Assembly: GCA_032716605.1 (NCBI GenBank)
Contig: CM064512.1
Location: 27,395,273 to 27,459,272, forward strand
Length of the DNA: 64,000 bases
DNA from: Paralithodes platypus
Lineage: Eukaryota > Arthropoda > Malacostraca > Decapoda > Lithodidae
Direction: 5' to 3'
Positions within the stretch are counted from its first letter, which is position 1; each line of letters starts with the position of its first letter. Of this stretch, positions 11,355 through 21,948 are shown piece after piece. The notes below the pieces were generated by a model. That model was not told the origin of the DNA and ran no database searches. It saw only the letters and a list, made by a program, of their open reading frames with translations. The position numbers and the translations under genes are program-made.

Positions 11355-12053
11355 ATGTCGTGCATTAGCACTGACGATGAGCGAGAGATGCCATTTGAAG
11401 GTGTGCCGTTAGTAACCAGTGAGGATGATGCTAGAGTTTTTGTGAGTAAGCGGTACCACGTGACGGAGGAGAGGCTGACTGGGATGGATGTTTGTGGCTT
11501 GCACCTGATAGCCAAGGTTTTGGGCATTTCCAATGTAGTAGGGATGTCCAAGGGGGAGCTGATTTCCTGGGTGTTGCGTGGGCGACATGGGGTTTCGGAG
11601 GAGAGGGCGTTTGGGGGGGTTCCTCCCCAGATCCCCTCTCACTCGACTCCCACAGTGCCGTCCAATCAGTTACCGGAGGTTAGCACTCTCCCACAGAGGG
11701 ATGAGAATTGGCAGATTGGAGTGCCCTCAGGTGGTGCACATGGTGGTTCCCCAGTTTTTGCCCCCCCTCCTTCAGTAGTGGCAGCTCCCTCTTCCTGCCT
11801 GTCTCCAGATATGGTATTTAGACTTGAGCTTGCTAAGATTGAGGCTAGGAAGCAGGAGATTGAGGCTAGGAAGCAGGAGAATGAGACTAGGAGGCATGAG
11901 ATTGAGGTTAGGAGGCAAGAGGATGAGACCAGGAGGCATGAGGCTGAGCTTAGGTACGACTCAGAGAAATATTGTGCTAAATTAGATTTAGATAAGACTC
12001 GTGCAGAGTCGACAGGGACTCGGATGGGCCATGAGGGCCAAGTAAGAGAATAG
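11355..12053 (+). pseudogene. Element A gag, N-terminal part with coiled-coil heptads
   Basis: The ATG at 11355 is chosen because elements C and D start at the matching place. The first 100 or so residues align with the Gag N-termini of C and D (DARVFVSKRYHVTEERLTG and a short GELISWVLRG helix), followed by a proline-rich linker. Then come five 21-bp tandem repeats at about 11831-11940, encoding heptads of the type EARKQEI and ETRRHEI. These should form a charged coiled coil. The frame ends at TAG 12051-12053. In C the corresponding codon is CAG, so a C-to-T change probably made this stop. The frame continues directly after it into the capsid. Confidence 0.75.
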
Positions 12054-12745
12054 TCCTTGGCCCAATTAGTCAAATTGGTGCCGGTATTTAGTGAAACTGA
12101 AGTCACAACATTTTTTAATCGTTTTGAGAAGAAGTGTACTGAGCATAATTGGCCTGAAGAGAAGTGGGCAGCTCTAGTCTCCTCAAGACTTACGGGTAAG
12201 GGTCTGAAGGCTTATGATGCACTGCCTTTAGAGTCTTGCATTGACTACCCAGAATTGAAGAGAGCTGTCCTACGGGCATACGAGTTGCAACCGGAAACAT
12301 ATCGATTGAAGTTTCGGGGTGTTACAAAGACTAGGGAGGCGACCTTTCTTGAACATGCCCGGGACTTAAAAGATGCACTTAAAAACTGGACACGTTCTGA
12401 GAAAGCTGAGACGGCCGAACAGTTGACTGAGCTGTTTCTGCTCGAGCAGTTTTATAAGTGTACTGGTGCAGAAATGACTTTAACTATTAAAGAAAAGAAC
12501 CCCAAAACTCTACAGGAGGCAGCTGAGATGGCTGACCTCCGGCTATCACTAATTCGGGGGTGCGGGTCTGCCCAGCGTAGTGAGGCAGGTAACAAGGGGC
12601 GTGACGCCCCACCCCCCGAGTTAGTGATATACCTTATGCAAACAAGTACAAGAGCCATGATACCAAGACTGACCACAAGACTAGCACCGTCCCATTTAAG
12701 AAGGGGCCGGGCCCTTCCCAGTACCAAGGGAAGCCCAAAGGGGAG
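12054..12745 (+). pseudogene. Element A gag, SCAN-like capsid region
   Basis: Directly after the nonsense codon the same frame encodes the capsid: LVKLVPVFSETEVTTFFNRF, then WPEEKWAALVSSRLTGKGLKAY. The C-terminal part (about 12287-12545) has the spacing of a SCAN domain: ETYRLKFRGVTKTREATF, LKNWTRSEKAETAEQLTE, LFLLEQFYKCTGAEM, KNPKTLQEAAEMADLRLSL. The capsid C-terminus drives Gag multimerisation in gypsy elements, and SCAN domains of vertebrate zinc-finger proteins are dimerisation modules derived from Gmr1-like Gag. A single-base indel in the C-rich run near 12609-12618 shifts the frame relative to the downstream zinc knuckle; C and D show no such shift. Confidence 0.75.
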
Positions 12746-15700
12746 TTGGAGTGTTATCAATGTCATAAAAAGGGGCACTTTGCAAGAGTCTGTCCTAGCA
12801 AACCATCTACAGCAGCTGTGTCTTTGGCCTGCAACATTGGTGTGTCTCCGAAGTCATCTGAGTTTGCCCGGGGCAGTTCGTCAGAGGCTGAGGCACAGCC
12901 AATGCAGAAGCACCTGGGAGGCTCGAACCCTGCTCAGGATGTTTTTTGCGACCATAGAGGGCGGGGTTGCGTGATGTGGGCGGGGCGCAAGCATGGAGTA
13001 GAGGTCTTGCGTGATACAGGTGCTTCCCAGACTCTGATGAAAAACTTGACTGGCTACCCTATAAACGCGGCTCGGGTGGTAGTGGTGCAGGGTATTAATG
13101 CAACTCGGTCATACCCGCTGGTGCAGTTGGAGTTGGAGGTGGATGGTGTGGCACGTGAATTGGATGTCGGGATTGTGGAGAAACTGCCAGTGGAGGGCGT
13201 CGACCTTCTTCTCGGCAACGACTTTGCAATGCCCGCTTCTGAGGTTCTACCCTTAGTCGTTGCCGAGAGGCCGGCCGACGTGAGTAGGGAAGAGCAAGAG
13301 TGGGTCGAGCGGTGCCAGACACAACCCATGGCGTGTGTTGTCACCCGAGCTCGGGCAGCTAAAGTGTCACAGCCTAGTCCTCCGTCTTCAGACCAGCGGA
13401 GGAACGATCAACAGGAGGAGGCTAAAGCTGGAGTTGGTTTTAAGAGTTTTGATTCGGCGGCTCTCCTGGGTGATTCAGTATTAGCACCATTACTTAATTC
13501 TGGAGTAGCCCCTGGGCCTGTCATCGAGAGTGACGAGGCTGGGCATGAAGAGTCTCCACGACAGCAACGTTATGTACATCGAGAGAGACAGAGGGAGCAG
13601 CCCAGTATCGGGGAAGGTCATGCATTGCTCCGGGAGCAGTTAGATCGCTTGGCACCCTCAGATATACATCGGTTGCAACTAGAGGACCCTGAGCTCCAAA
13701 CATGTGCAAATGGAGCTGTAGAGCTCGACGAGGACGGCGATGCACAGCCAGGAGATTTTTTTTATTTAGAAGGCATCCTCTATAGGCGTTTTCAAGACCC
13801 TAAACGTAGTTGGCAAAAGTGGTCCGGAGTAGTGGACCAGTTGGTGGTGCCACGGGAGTGCAGGGATAGCCTACTGAGGTTGGCGCATGACATACCACTG
13901 GCAGGACATCTAGGGGTGAGAAAAACGGTGGCGGCTTTGGGGAAATTGTTTTGGTGGCCGGGGATGAAGTCTCATGTGCAGTCATGGATAAACTCATGTG
14001 ATATTTGTCAACGTGTCGGGAAACCGAACCAAGTTATTCAAAAGGCTCCGTTACACCCTATTCCTGTGATTGGGCCACCCTTTAGTAAAATTATTGTTGA
14101 CATGGTTGGTCCACTCCATCCCACTAAGGCTGGAAATAAATTTTTGTTAACCATAATGGATGTTGCCACTAGATACCCCGATGCATACCCTATGAAAAAT
14201 GGAATGGCTAAGACGGTAGTCAGTAACTTGTTGTGGTACTTCTCAAGGTACACGTACCCGGAGGAGATTCAGTTTGATCAGGGATCTAATTTCACCTCCA
14301 ACATGTTCAAGCAAACAATGCAACAGCATGGGATACGAGCAGTAGTATCGTCAGCGTATCACCCTGAGAGTCCAGGGGTGCTTGAGCGGTGGCATGCTAC
14401 ACTTAAAAGCATGCTCAGGTGTTATTGTGCTGACAACGGTATGGATTGGGATCTTGGATTGCCTTATGTGCTGTTTGCTGCTCGGGAGGTACCTGGTGAG
14501 AGCCTGGGATTTAGTCCAAACGAGCTGATTTTTGGACACCGTGTCAGGGGCCCCCTTAACATGCTGAAAGAAATTTGGGAGGGAACTGTGCAGCCTTGTC
14601 CATTAATAAAGTATGTGCTTGAAAGCCGTGAGCGCATGCTTAAGAGTCTGGAGATGGCAGGTAGAAATTTGACAGAATCACAAGCTTTGATGAAGGACAG
14701 GTATGATCGCAAAGTGAGGCTCCGGAAGTTCACTGTAGGACAAGAGGTATTAATTGTGTTGCCTTTGGTTGGTAACCCTCTCTCTGCGAAGTACACTGGA
14801 CCTTATAAAATTGTAGAAAACATTTCAGACTTAGATTACCTTGTTGCCACTCCAGACAGGAGGAAAAAGAACCAGTTATGTCACGTGAACCTTATTAAAG
14901 AGTATGTGAGGCGCCCCTCTGAGCCTCTCACTGTCCCGGTGTTGGCTTGTTGCGGCCGTGGTGGAGAAGGAGAGGGGGACAGTCAAGCTTCAGAGGAGGA
15001 TAGCTGGGATCAACATGTTTCAGCGGATCAGTGGGCGGGGAACTCGAGCCTAAGGGCTGACGAGGCTATAGCTCATTTGCCTGAGCCGCAGTTTGATGCT
15101 ATCCGTCAGTTGGTCGGTTCATACCCCACTGTATTTGCTGAACACCCAGGCCTCACTACTCAGGCTATGCATGATGTTGACGTGGGGGACCATCTACCCT
15201 TTAAGTCAATCCCGTACCGTGTGCCCCCCATAAAACTACCAGCTCTGAGGGATGAGTTGGAGTATATGCTCGGTAGAGGGTTGATAGAGAAAGGCACAGT
15301 TAAGTGGACTTCCCCCGTAACACTGCAGCCTAAGCCAGATGGCAAGGTACGCTTTTGTATTGATTTCCGTAGGTTAAACGGTTTGACTCCAACTAACCCC
15401 TATCCTCTTCCTCGGGTTGATGATAGTGTTGACAAAATTGGTAATGCTCGTTTTTTGTCTAAAGTAGATTTAGTAAAAGGTTACTGGCAAGTACCTTTGT
15501 CCGAGCGTGCTAAAGAGGTATGTCGTTTTGTTGTGGACGGGAGTACCTACCGGTGCAATGTTATGCCTTACGGACTTAAGAATGCACCAGCATCGTTTCA
15601 GAACCTGATGAATGAAATTGTAAAGGACATTCCAAATTGCACCGTATATTTGGACGATGTAATCATTTATGATGACGACTTTGAGAGCCATTGCGAGCAC

Positions 15701-15880
15701 CTTGAGACCTTGTTCCGGAAACTTAGTGAAGCAGGTCTGGTAGTAAATTTGGCAAAGTGTGACTTCGTAAAAGCCACTGTGCAGTACCTTGGGTTTGTAG
15801 TGGGAAGGGGACAGGTGTGCCCTCCTCAGAACAAGGTACAGGCTATCAATAAATTTCCGCACCCAACAACCAGATTATGA
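12746..15880 (+). pseudogene. Element A Pol: zinc knuckle, protease, integrase, reverse transcriptase in one frame
   Basis: A 1044-codon open frame. In order: CCHC zinc knuckle (CYQCHKKGHFARVC, residues 3-16); protease with LRDTGASQTLMKNLTG (Asp at 13013); HHCC zinc-binding module starting HDIPLAGHLG at about residue 381 and ending CDICQ; integrase core with catalytic residues D452, D511 and E547, giving exact D35E spacing; integrase C-terminal domain (LSAKYTGPYKIVENISDLDY); then RT with RFCIDFRRLNG, KVDLVKGYWQVPLSE and the YLDD active site at residues 968-971. No stop separates integrase from RT, so the order is not a rearrangement between copies. The frame ends at 15880, where a few bases are lost relative to element C. 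The start is a frame boundary rather than a true initiation codon: the natural polyprotein begins in gag. Confidence 0.9.
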
Positions 15881-16455
15881 GATTCTTGGGTATGATAGGC
15901 TACTACAGACGCTTCATAAAAGGTTACTCAACGGTGTTGGCACCTCTCACAGATTTGTTATCTAAAGACAAAAAGTTTTTGTGGGCACCTGAGTGTGAAA
16001 AGGCTTTCACTTTGGTGAAACATTTGCTATGTACTCACCCGATACTCAGGGCCCCAGACTTTAACAGGCCTTTTCAGCTGGCAACAGATGCTAGTGGTGT
16101 AGGGGCTGGGGCCGTCTTGCTACAGACAGACAATGAAGGCGTGGAACACCCAGTAAGTTTCTTTTCTAAGAAGTTCAATGCTGCACAAAAGAACTATTCT
16201 ACAATAGAAAAGGAATTACTGGTGATTGTGCGGTCGCTCAGGCACTTCGAGGTGTATGTTCCAGCCTATGGCCCAGTCGTGGTTATCTACACTGATCATC
16301 ACCCTTTGAGATTCCTGAATCAATTTCACAATCGCAATATGAGACTGACCAGGTGGTCTTTGATGTTGCAGGAGTATAACCTGGACATCCGTCATATTGC
16401 TGGATGTGACAATGTGATCGCGGATTGTTTATCAAGGGTGGATGATCAGTCGTAG
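15877..16455 (+). pseudogene. Element A connection and RNase H domain
   Basis: Continues the polyprotein in a shifted frame after the lesion at about 15870. It opens with MRFLGMIGYYRRFIKGYS, the RT thumb and connection, then the RNase H residues in LATDASGVGAGAVLLQ (Asp), IEKELLVIVRSLRHFEV (Glu), IYTDHHPLRFL (Asp) and GCDNVIADCLSRV (Asp). It ends shortly after RNase H, with no integrase downstream, which confirms that integrase lies only upstream. Confidence 0.88.
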
Positions 16456-16850
16456 GCTATCACAGGTGTGTGGGTTTGAGTGGAGGAAAATAGGCTGCCC
16501 TTATAGTGCAGCCGGGAAAAACATATTAAAATATAAAAATCATATAAAAACTCTTTCTTTTGATATAGATAATCGTATAAGTTTGTCAAAGCCTATAGAG
16601 TTTGAGTAGTCCACGAACTATCAAACGGCTGAGCTGCTGTAAGCTCGCTCTGGGAGCATGATATTGTGTCTTTTTGCTATTGTTGGGAGGAGTTATAAAA
16701 TGTGAATTTTCTTTTAATAATAAGATGTGTTTTGGTGATAAACTCAGCTTTGTTTTAGTGCCATGGGGTCGCTGGGTGTGAGGGGCTTGATGGGGTTCTG
16801 TGTTTGTCAGATTTTAGCTCAGGGTTGAGCAAGTAAAATATTGGGGGAGG
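16456..16850 (+). other. Element A 3' untranslated region and polypurine tract
   Basis: AT-rich non-coding DNA after the Pol stop. It carries a conserved patch (GTGGAGGAAAATAGGCTG near 16479) that recurs in C (about 40511) and on the minus strand in D (about 27762). It ends in ATTGGGGGAGG (16840-16850) immediately before the 3' LTR, the expected plus-strand primer. Confidence 0.7.
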
Positions 16851-18707
16851 TGTGACGCATGTCCAGTGTGAGCATGCTGTACAGAACGCCTAGTCATGCC
16901 CCACTCTCGCTAGGATCGTCAGGGCAGGAACTTTGGCTGTAGTCTATGTAGAGTTTCCTAACTTAGTTCATGTGAGCCGTTGTACTATAAGTAATATGAA
17001 TATGTATTTTGTTTTCATCTGAGTCAACGAGTTCTATTTTATATCATTAGTTATAAGTATTGTGTGTAAAACTTATTTGTAATGATGGGAGAAGCAGCAG
17101 CCACCGTTGGGGGTCGGTGGGTGCGCCATACGGGAGGTGGGCCTAACTCACTAGCACTCCCCCCTTCCCCCTCCCCTCAGTGCTAGGGGAGCCTTTGTCT
17201 ATCCCAGAGGAGAGAGAGAAATTACGTAATGATTGTCAGTGGGCGGTCCTTAGTAGTTCACGTTGGGCTCACTAGAGGGCCGGGTATAAAAAGGGAAGTC
17301 TAGCCATTTTTTAATCAGAACTCATTAGGCAGAGCGACTTCTCATTTCCCTTGCTAACTATATATATTCTTCTGACTGATGTGAACTTTCTCTACTACCT
17401 TACATTCTTATCTCCTCTTTTCCCTACCCTTTGTAACTTCCATGGTCCCGTTGGTGCAGAGCTAGTCAGCCAACGTATTATCGCTTGAGTTCTCACGAGA
17501 TACATGCCTATTAGATAGCCTATTTTGGAAGGGTTAACTTAGAATAGGATTGATTTATGTTTGTTGCACTTGTATATGCATTTCCCTGTGTGTTATTATT
17601 ATTATTCCTGTTTTCTGCTAGTCTAGGTAATGCTAGACTGGGGTAAGGCTTTTCTGTGTTACGAGTTGTTGTTTGATGCAGTGGTTAAGCGATAAACCTG
17701 CATACTCGTTTCGGTTCAGTGAAGCCTAGGTTGTCTTCGCGGCTGACTGTGTTGAGTTAATAATTTACAGTGCGTGAGGGCAAGAGCCTAACCACACTGT
17801 ATTTTATTAACAGTTTGTTTTTACTTTGTCAAGGAGCCGGGAGAAAACCAGATACAAGGGATCTGGATTTCTCAAAGTGCACTTGTTAGTGTTAACGTAA
17901 TACTTTAAACAGTTGTGAGGACTTCGCTAGGCTACGAGCCGTTTTTGCTCAGTCACTGCTACCTTTTGCCCACAGTACCCCAGCTAGACTTTACTCGATT
18001 AGTAGATACAGAATCGTATTGAAGCTTTCCTTATGTATGATATTGTTTATGCACTATTGATTTCATGTGTTGCACGCTTGGCTACTTTAGTGATTAGTGG
18101 CCCACGAGCACAATCCGAGTAGGCTATTGCCGTTGCATTTGCGGAGTACTTCTTTTTAATGTTTGCCATTTACTATTGCATATTCTTTTAATTATTCTTA
18201 TGCCAATTTAAACCTTTAATAGTATTTAATTGCCAGTGTTTTTGCTTCTTGAATTACTGTTCAAAATCCGATACGTACTTCTTACGAGCATCCGAGAAGC
18301 ATCTAACTTTTTTCAGAAGATTCCTTGCTCGATGCTTAAGGACTATTAATTAACGTAACGTAATAGTGCCAATCCGAAGTAGAGGGTGGAGGACTTCTTA
18401 AGTTCTTAGTCAAGGGTGGATTACTTCGGCTTCGGCCAACACTATTCTTTGGTGTTGTTGTTTCTTACTTCATTGTTTGATTGTTGACCAGACTAGATAA
18501 TTCCTGTCTCTTTATTAGTCTGTTGTTGAACACTAGTACCGAGTTCTTGTATACCCCGTTATAGCAGATTGAACTCTGGAGGGTATTGGTGTTTTTTGTT
18601 CGGCTGGCAGTACTCAGGGGTTGGGATCGTGTGTTTCCGTTGTGGCAGCGAGCCGTACTCGAGTCCTGATTGAGAGCCCTTGTGTACCCGAGTGCCAGGT
18701 CGTAACA
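16851..18707 (+). repeat. 3' LTR of element A
   Basis: Nearly identical to the 5' LTR, with a handful of substitutions and a few short indels, for example a 6-base insertion near 18137, indicating a recent insertion. It ends GTCGTAACA and is followed by TTGG (18708-18711), the right copy of the target duplication. Confidence 0.93.
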
Positions 18708-20135
18708 TTGGATACACAAGAGAATAAATAATATATATAGGTGACATTTGAGAGTATTCCATCGTGAGTCTGGATCGACATGAGTGTATATAACGGATGT
18801 ACAATCTATAAGGAATAATAACACTTCAGAAAAATACTGCAAAGGGGTATGCGTAGCAATATCTAGTGCGATGAAATCACTTGCACAGATCAAGATTTAT
18901 GGGAGGGCGAATGACTATGTAAAGTGTACACAGATCGATAATTGAACAATTAATAGACACAGATCCTTGGCACAGATCAAGATTAATGGAAAGACAAATG
19001 ACTATGTAACGTGTACACAGATTGATAACTGAACAATAAATAGGCACAGATCCTTAGCACCGATCAACTTAATAACATTTCACGGAATACTCACATATAT
19101 TACCTTACCTTCAACAATAGCCACAAATTGAGATACGCAGAAACACTTATGGTTAGCGTGGAGGAGGAGAAGGGCCAAGTACGAGGGGCGGGGCGTCACA
19201 GAGGTCCGGGCACGGCAGCTGGACGTAAGGGGGCCACTCGTCAGGGGTCCAGGGGGCAGGGCCAAACGTCAGGGTACTGCTTCGGCAGGGGTCCAAGGGC
19301 AGGGAGGCAGTGGACAGCAGGCTCCTTCTCTCTCTCAGGCAAACGACTTCCGGACAGCAATTATCCGGACGGAGCGTTTAGGTAGTTATACTCCCGGACA
19401 TATATCCGGACTGAGCAAGCTACTGAGTGTGAACTGACTTCCTGTAGTTTCAGTCAGGACATACTTGGGTTATTTCTCTTGGCCAGGTTGCGTGATCTCG
19501 TATGAATAGGGGCAAAGTAAATACCTAAATGTGGGCTATGTTGAGGTTAATAATTACATAAAAAATACATTATGGTGCTTAATGACATCGCACTGAGGTT
19601 CTCGTCTGTTTGACCTTTGGTTCTTTCTTATATCATCAAGCCTGATGACGTAATTCGTGATTTCCTGTTCACTCCTATTATGGCTATTTGGACTGTTTAT
19701 GGAATGATTTTCTTCCGTGGCACTTTATATCACCATTTAACTTTTCTTCTCGTCGTCTGGCAGCTTCTTGAGGATGGAGGGCCCCAACGATTTAAATATT
19801 CCCGGGGCTTTTTATGTTGAGATTGCATAAACACTTTTTCATCATAGTACTCGGGAGGGGGAGGGGGGGGGGGATTCGGGTTGAAGTTCTGCCTTGGTTA
19901 TTTGAGTCCTGCCCTGTTATTGGCGGGCCGCGTGAGGTGCTGATTGGAGGGGCTTGACCTGCCCTTCGAGGGTAACTCACCTGTACGGGGAATTAGAGCA
20001 TGGGTATTGGGGTCAGATTTCCCGTCCTCTGGAGAATGGGAAATAAATCTATTTCTAAACCCCTTTCTCCTTGTCTCCCTGGATTCCCTTACAGTGGCTA
20101 TCTTGTGTGGTTGTCCTTTTGGCTCCGTCATTTCA
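18708..20135 (-). repeat. Right terminal repeat of element B, second part
   Basis: Resumes the repeat interrupted by element A and matches 1806-3153. It contains an extra tandem duplication with an 87-bp period (18883 and 18970) where the left copy has a single unit (about 1983-2080). Its last 10 bases, CGTCATTTCA, end the homology with the left copy. Confidence 0.82.
18883..19056. repeat. 87-bp tandem duplication inside the element B terminal repeat
   Basis: Two diverged units start GCACAGATCAAGATT at 18883 and 18970. The left terminal repeat has only one unit. The units differ at about a tenth of positions, so the duplication may be older than this insertion and lost from the other copy, or derive from another family member. 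Confidence 0.65.
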
Positions 20136-21204
20136 CTATTAATGATAGTTAAAACAATAGTAATGTTTATAATAAGAGAAATATTACTAACACAAACTAT
20201 AATAACAATAGTAATGATAATAATATATGAGTATTAATAATGATTATTTTAGTAGTAACAATAACAGGGCAATTACACAAAGTTCATTCAGAGTGTAAAT
20301 TACCTGGATGCAACACAACCGAATGCACGGCAAATGGACTGGGAGTTCTGAATGTGAAATATTAATTCATATGTAAAAGAGCAGTGCAATATATTTATGG
20401 AAATATTACCCTCGCTGCTTGAGGCTGAAAATGCACCTTCATTTTAAATTCTTTCCTGGAATATTCAACCTGGCCTGAGGTGAAACAAAAGCAAGAATAC
20501 CAGGCTGGTAGTTAATCAGTGCATATTTCACAATGTGGCCATTGGTGGCTGCTTATCTACAGTAGTCCAACTTTAGTTGGTACAATACTCTACGTGGGTA
20601 TATAATTGTGAAAGGGTTCTAACTTAAGCCTGTCACACACATGTATTTGTCAACATGTCCTTGCGGTATCCTTTGCAGATTTTACAGAATGTGGGGGACC
20701 TGGCTTAATGAAATCATATAATGGTAACCAGAATAAGATGAACAATGTGTCATCTAGCTGAAAAGGTTGCCAGACTTTGCACCAGACTTTGCGAAACACA
20801 CGGTCATATTAAAGTCCGGAAGGGTGACAGGCTATCAACTCCCTTTCTCTCTGCACACACACAAACACACACTCATCCTTCACCTGACCTACTATGTGTT
20901 TCATAGGCCGTGTTACATCGTTTTTCGGGAATAACTTATGAACAAACAGTTTGATCAGTATAATATTTTGCCATAACTTGTTTCACACTGTGCCCCATAT
21001 TTTGTTTTTGGTATTGTGCATTACCAAAACTGTCTAATTAAGCCACTTGTCCCTCTGTCATGAGGTTAAAGTCACACCTGAATGACTAGGAAACGAACAA
21101 AGCTACCGTGGCATACCTGTGAGACCACCAAACTATTATTGCTCCTCCATCAAACACATTAGTTATCAGCCACCACCCAACCCTAGTATCGTCTCTATAG
21201 TCAA
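20136..21204. other. Non-coding stretch with AAT-rich low complexity and a dispersed repeat
   Basis: 20136-20270 is AT-rich low-complexity sequence with many ATA and AAT triplets. 20635-20845 is a copy of an unidentified dispersed repeat that recurs inverted at 48810-49030. No coding capacity is recognised. Confidence 0.55.
20635..20845 (-). repeat. Unidentified dispersed repeat, copy 1
   Basis: The reverse complement matches 48810-49030 over about 210 bases. Shared blocks include GACTTTAATATGACCGTGTG and ATTCTGGTTACCATTA, with indels between. No terminal inverted repeats, poly(A) or Pol III boxes were found at the edges, so the class is unknown. Confidence 0.6.
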
Positions 21205-21281
21205 GTTATCTGTCACTATTAAATATAAATATACAAAAATACATATTTTGTATATATTTATATTTGATAGTGACAGATAAC
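21205..21281. repeat. Short hairpin with about 30-bp inverted arms
   Basis: GTTATCTGTCACTAT at the left is answered by ATAGTGACAGATAAC at the right. The arms continue as AT-rich sequence to about 30 bp each with one or two mismatches and a loop of about 17 bases. It could be the terminal repeat of a miniature foldback element or a solitary hairpin. Confidence 0.6.
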
Positions 21282-21470
21282 AGTTAAAAACACTAAAACG
21301 CAGACCATACAGTAGCAGCATAACTCAAACGATACCAACAGTAAAATGTACATTGCACAAACGATGAACAAGATGAAACAACACAACTAGAACATCTAAA
21401 AATTACTTGGTTAAAGCAACCCGAGATAGCAGTAGCTATATATTGTATAGTACATTGTTACCAACCTACA

Positions 21471-21948
21471 TTTTTTTTTTTTTTTTCTATATTCCAACTA
21501 CTCCCTCTCGGGCATAGGCTGATAGCCTTTACACTCTACCGATGAACACGGTGATGCCCGTGAGGTCTTGTTCCAGTCTAGGGAGTGAGACATGCGAAGC
21601 CTCATGGCTCGAAGCAACTCCATATCTGAAGCTGCTCTGCCTCTGTGCTTCACAGTCTCATCCCCCAGGCTCGGACCCTCACTCTCAGAACGCCACCTAT
21701 TGAGCAATTAACCCCCTAGGCATTGCCCCCCTGTAGCATATTTTTGAATATGGGAATATTCATACAATGCTATTTAATCAGGGAACAATGAGGGTATTTA
21801 TTTGGCATTTCGGTGTGCTGTGGTACACTGAACTAGGTACAGCACAAATTCCATCCCAATAATATCTTCCCATTGACATATTGGGATTCGAACCCGGGTC
21901 CATTGGATTACCAGTCCAGTGGCAAGACCACTCCGCCACACCTCCCCT
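21471..21948 (-). mobile_element. tRNA-derived SINE with poly(A) tail
   Basis: On the minus strand the head carries a perfect Pol III A box (TGGCGGAGTGG, 21928-21938) and B box (GGTTCGAATCC, 21884-21894) at tRNA-like spacing. The anticodon-like loop would read GGT, but the acceptor arms do not pair, so this is not a tRNA gene. The body runs to a 16-base poly(A) (T run 21471-21486). The body includes a GC-richer block at 21500-21710 that is open on the minus strand for 69 codons without a recognisable domain. No clear target duplication. Confidence 0.65.

Larger units (their letters stand above)
9293..18707 (+). mobile_element. Element A: Gmr1-like Ty3/gypsy retrotransposon with integrase before RT, full length
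   Basis: A 9.4-kb element with two 1.85-kb LTRs (9293-11142 and 16851-18707), a primer-binding site two bases after the 5' LTR and a purine tract just before the 3' LTR. The target duplication is TTGG on both sides. The pre-insertion site is preserved uninterrupted at 1801-1809. Coding order is gag (coiled-coil region, SCAN-like capsid, zinc knuckle), protease, integrase, reverse transcriptase, RNase H. The integrase-before-RT order is normal for Ty1/copia but, within Ty3/gypsy, marks the Gmr1-like group. This copy has a nonsense codon in gag, a frameshift before the zinc knuckle and a small deletion at the RT-RNase H joint, so it is not autonomous. Confidence 0.92.
852..20135 (-). mobile_element. 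Element B: Ty3/gypsy LTR retrotransposon, conventional order, degenerate, with element A nested in one terminal repeat
   Basis: Read on the minus strand, the domains run gag fragment, aspartic protease, reverse transcriptase, RNase H, integrase, then a proline-rich integrase tail. This is the normal Ty3/gypsy order. The element is bounded by direct repeats of about 2.3 kb (852-3153, and 8345-9292 joined to 18712-20135) that begin TG and end CA on the plus strand. The coding part is broken by several frameshifts and stops, so this copy is dead. No target duplication is evident: the flanks are TAACG on the left and CTATT on the right. No primer-binding site is obvious, because the repeat boundary falls inside the gag reading frame. 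Its protease signature is DAGAS rather than the DTGAS of elements A, C and D, so it belongs to a different lineage. Confidence 0.85.

Noticed and set aside
21877..21948. tRNA gene on the minus strand
   Set aside because: A and B boxes are perfect, but the acceptor arms do not pair and a long body with poly(A) follows. It fits a SINE head.
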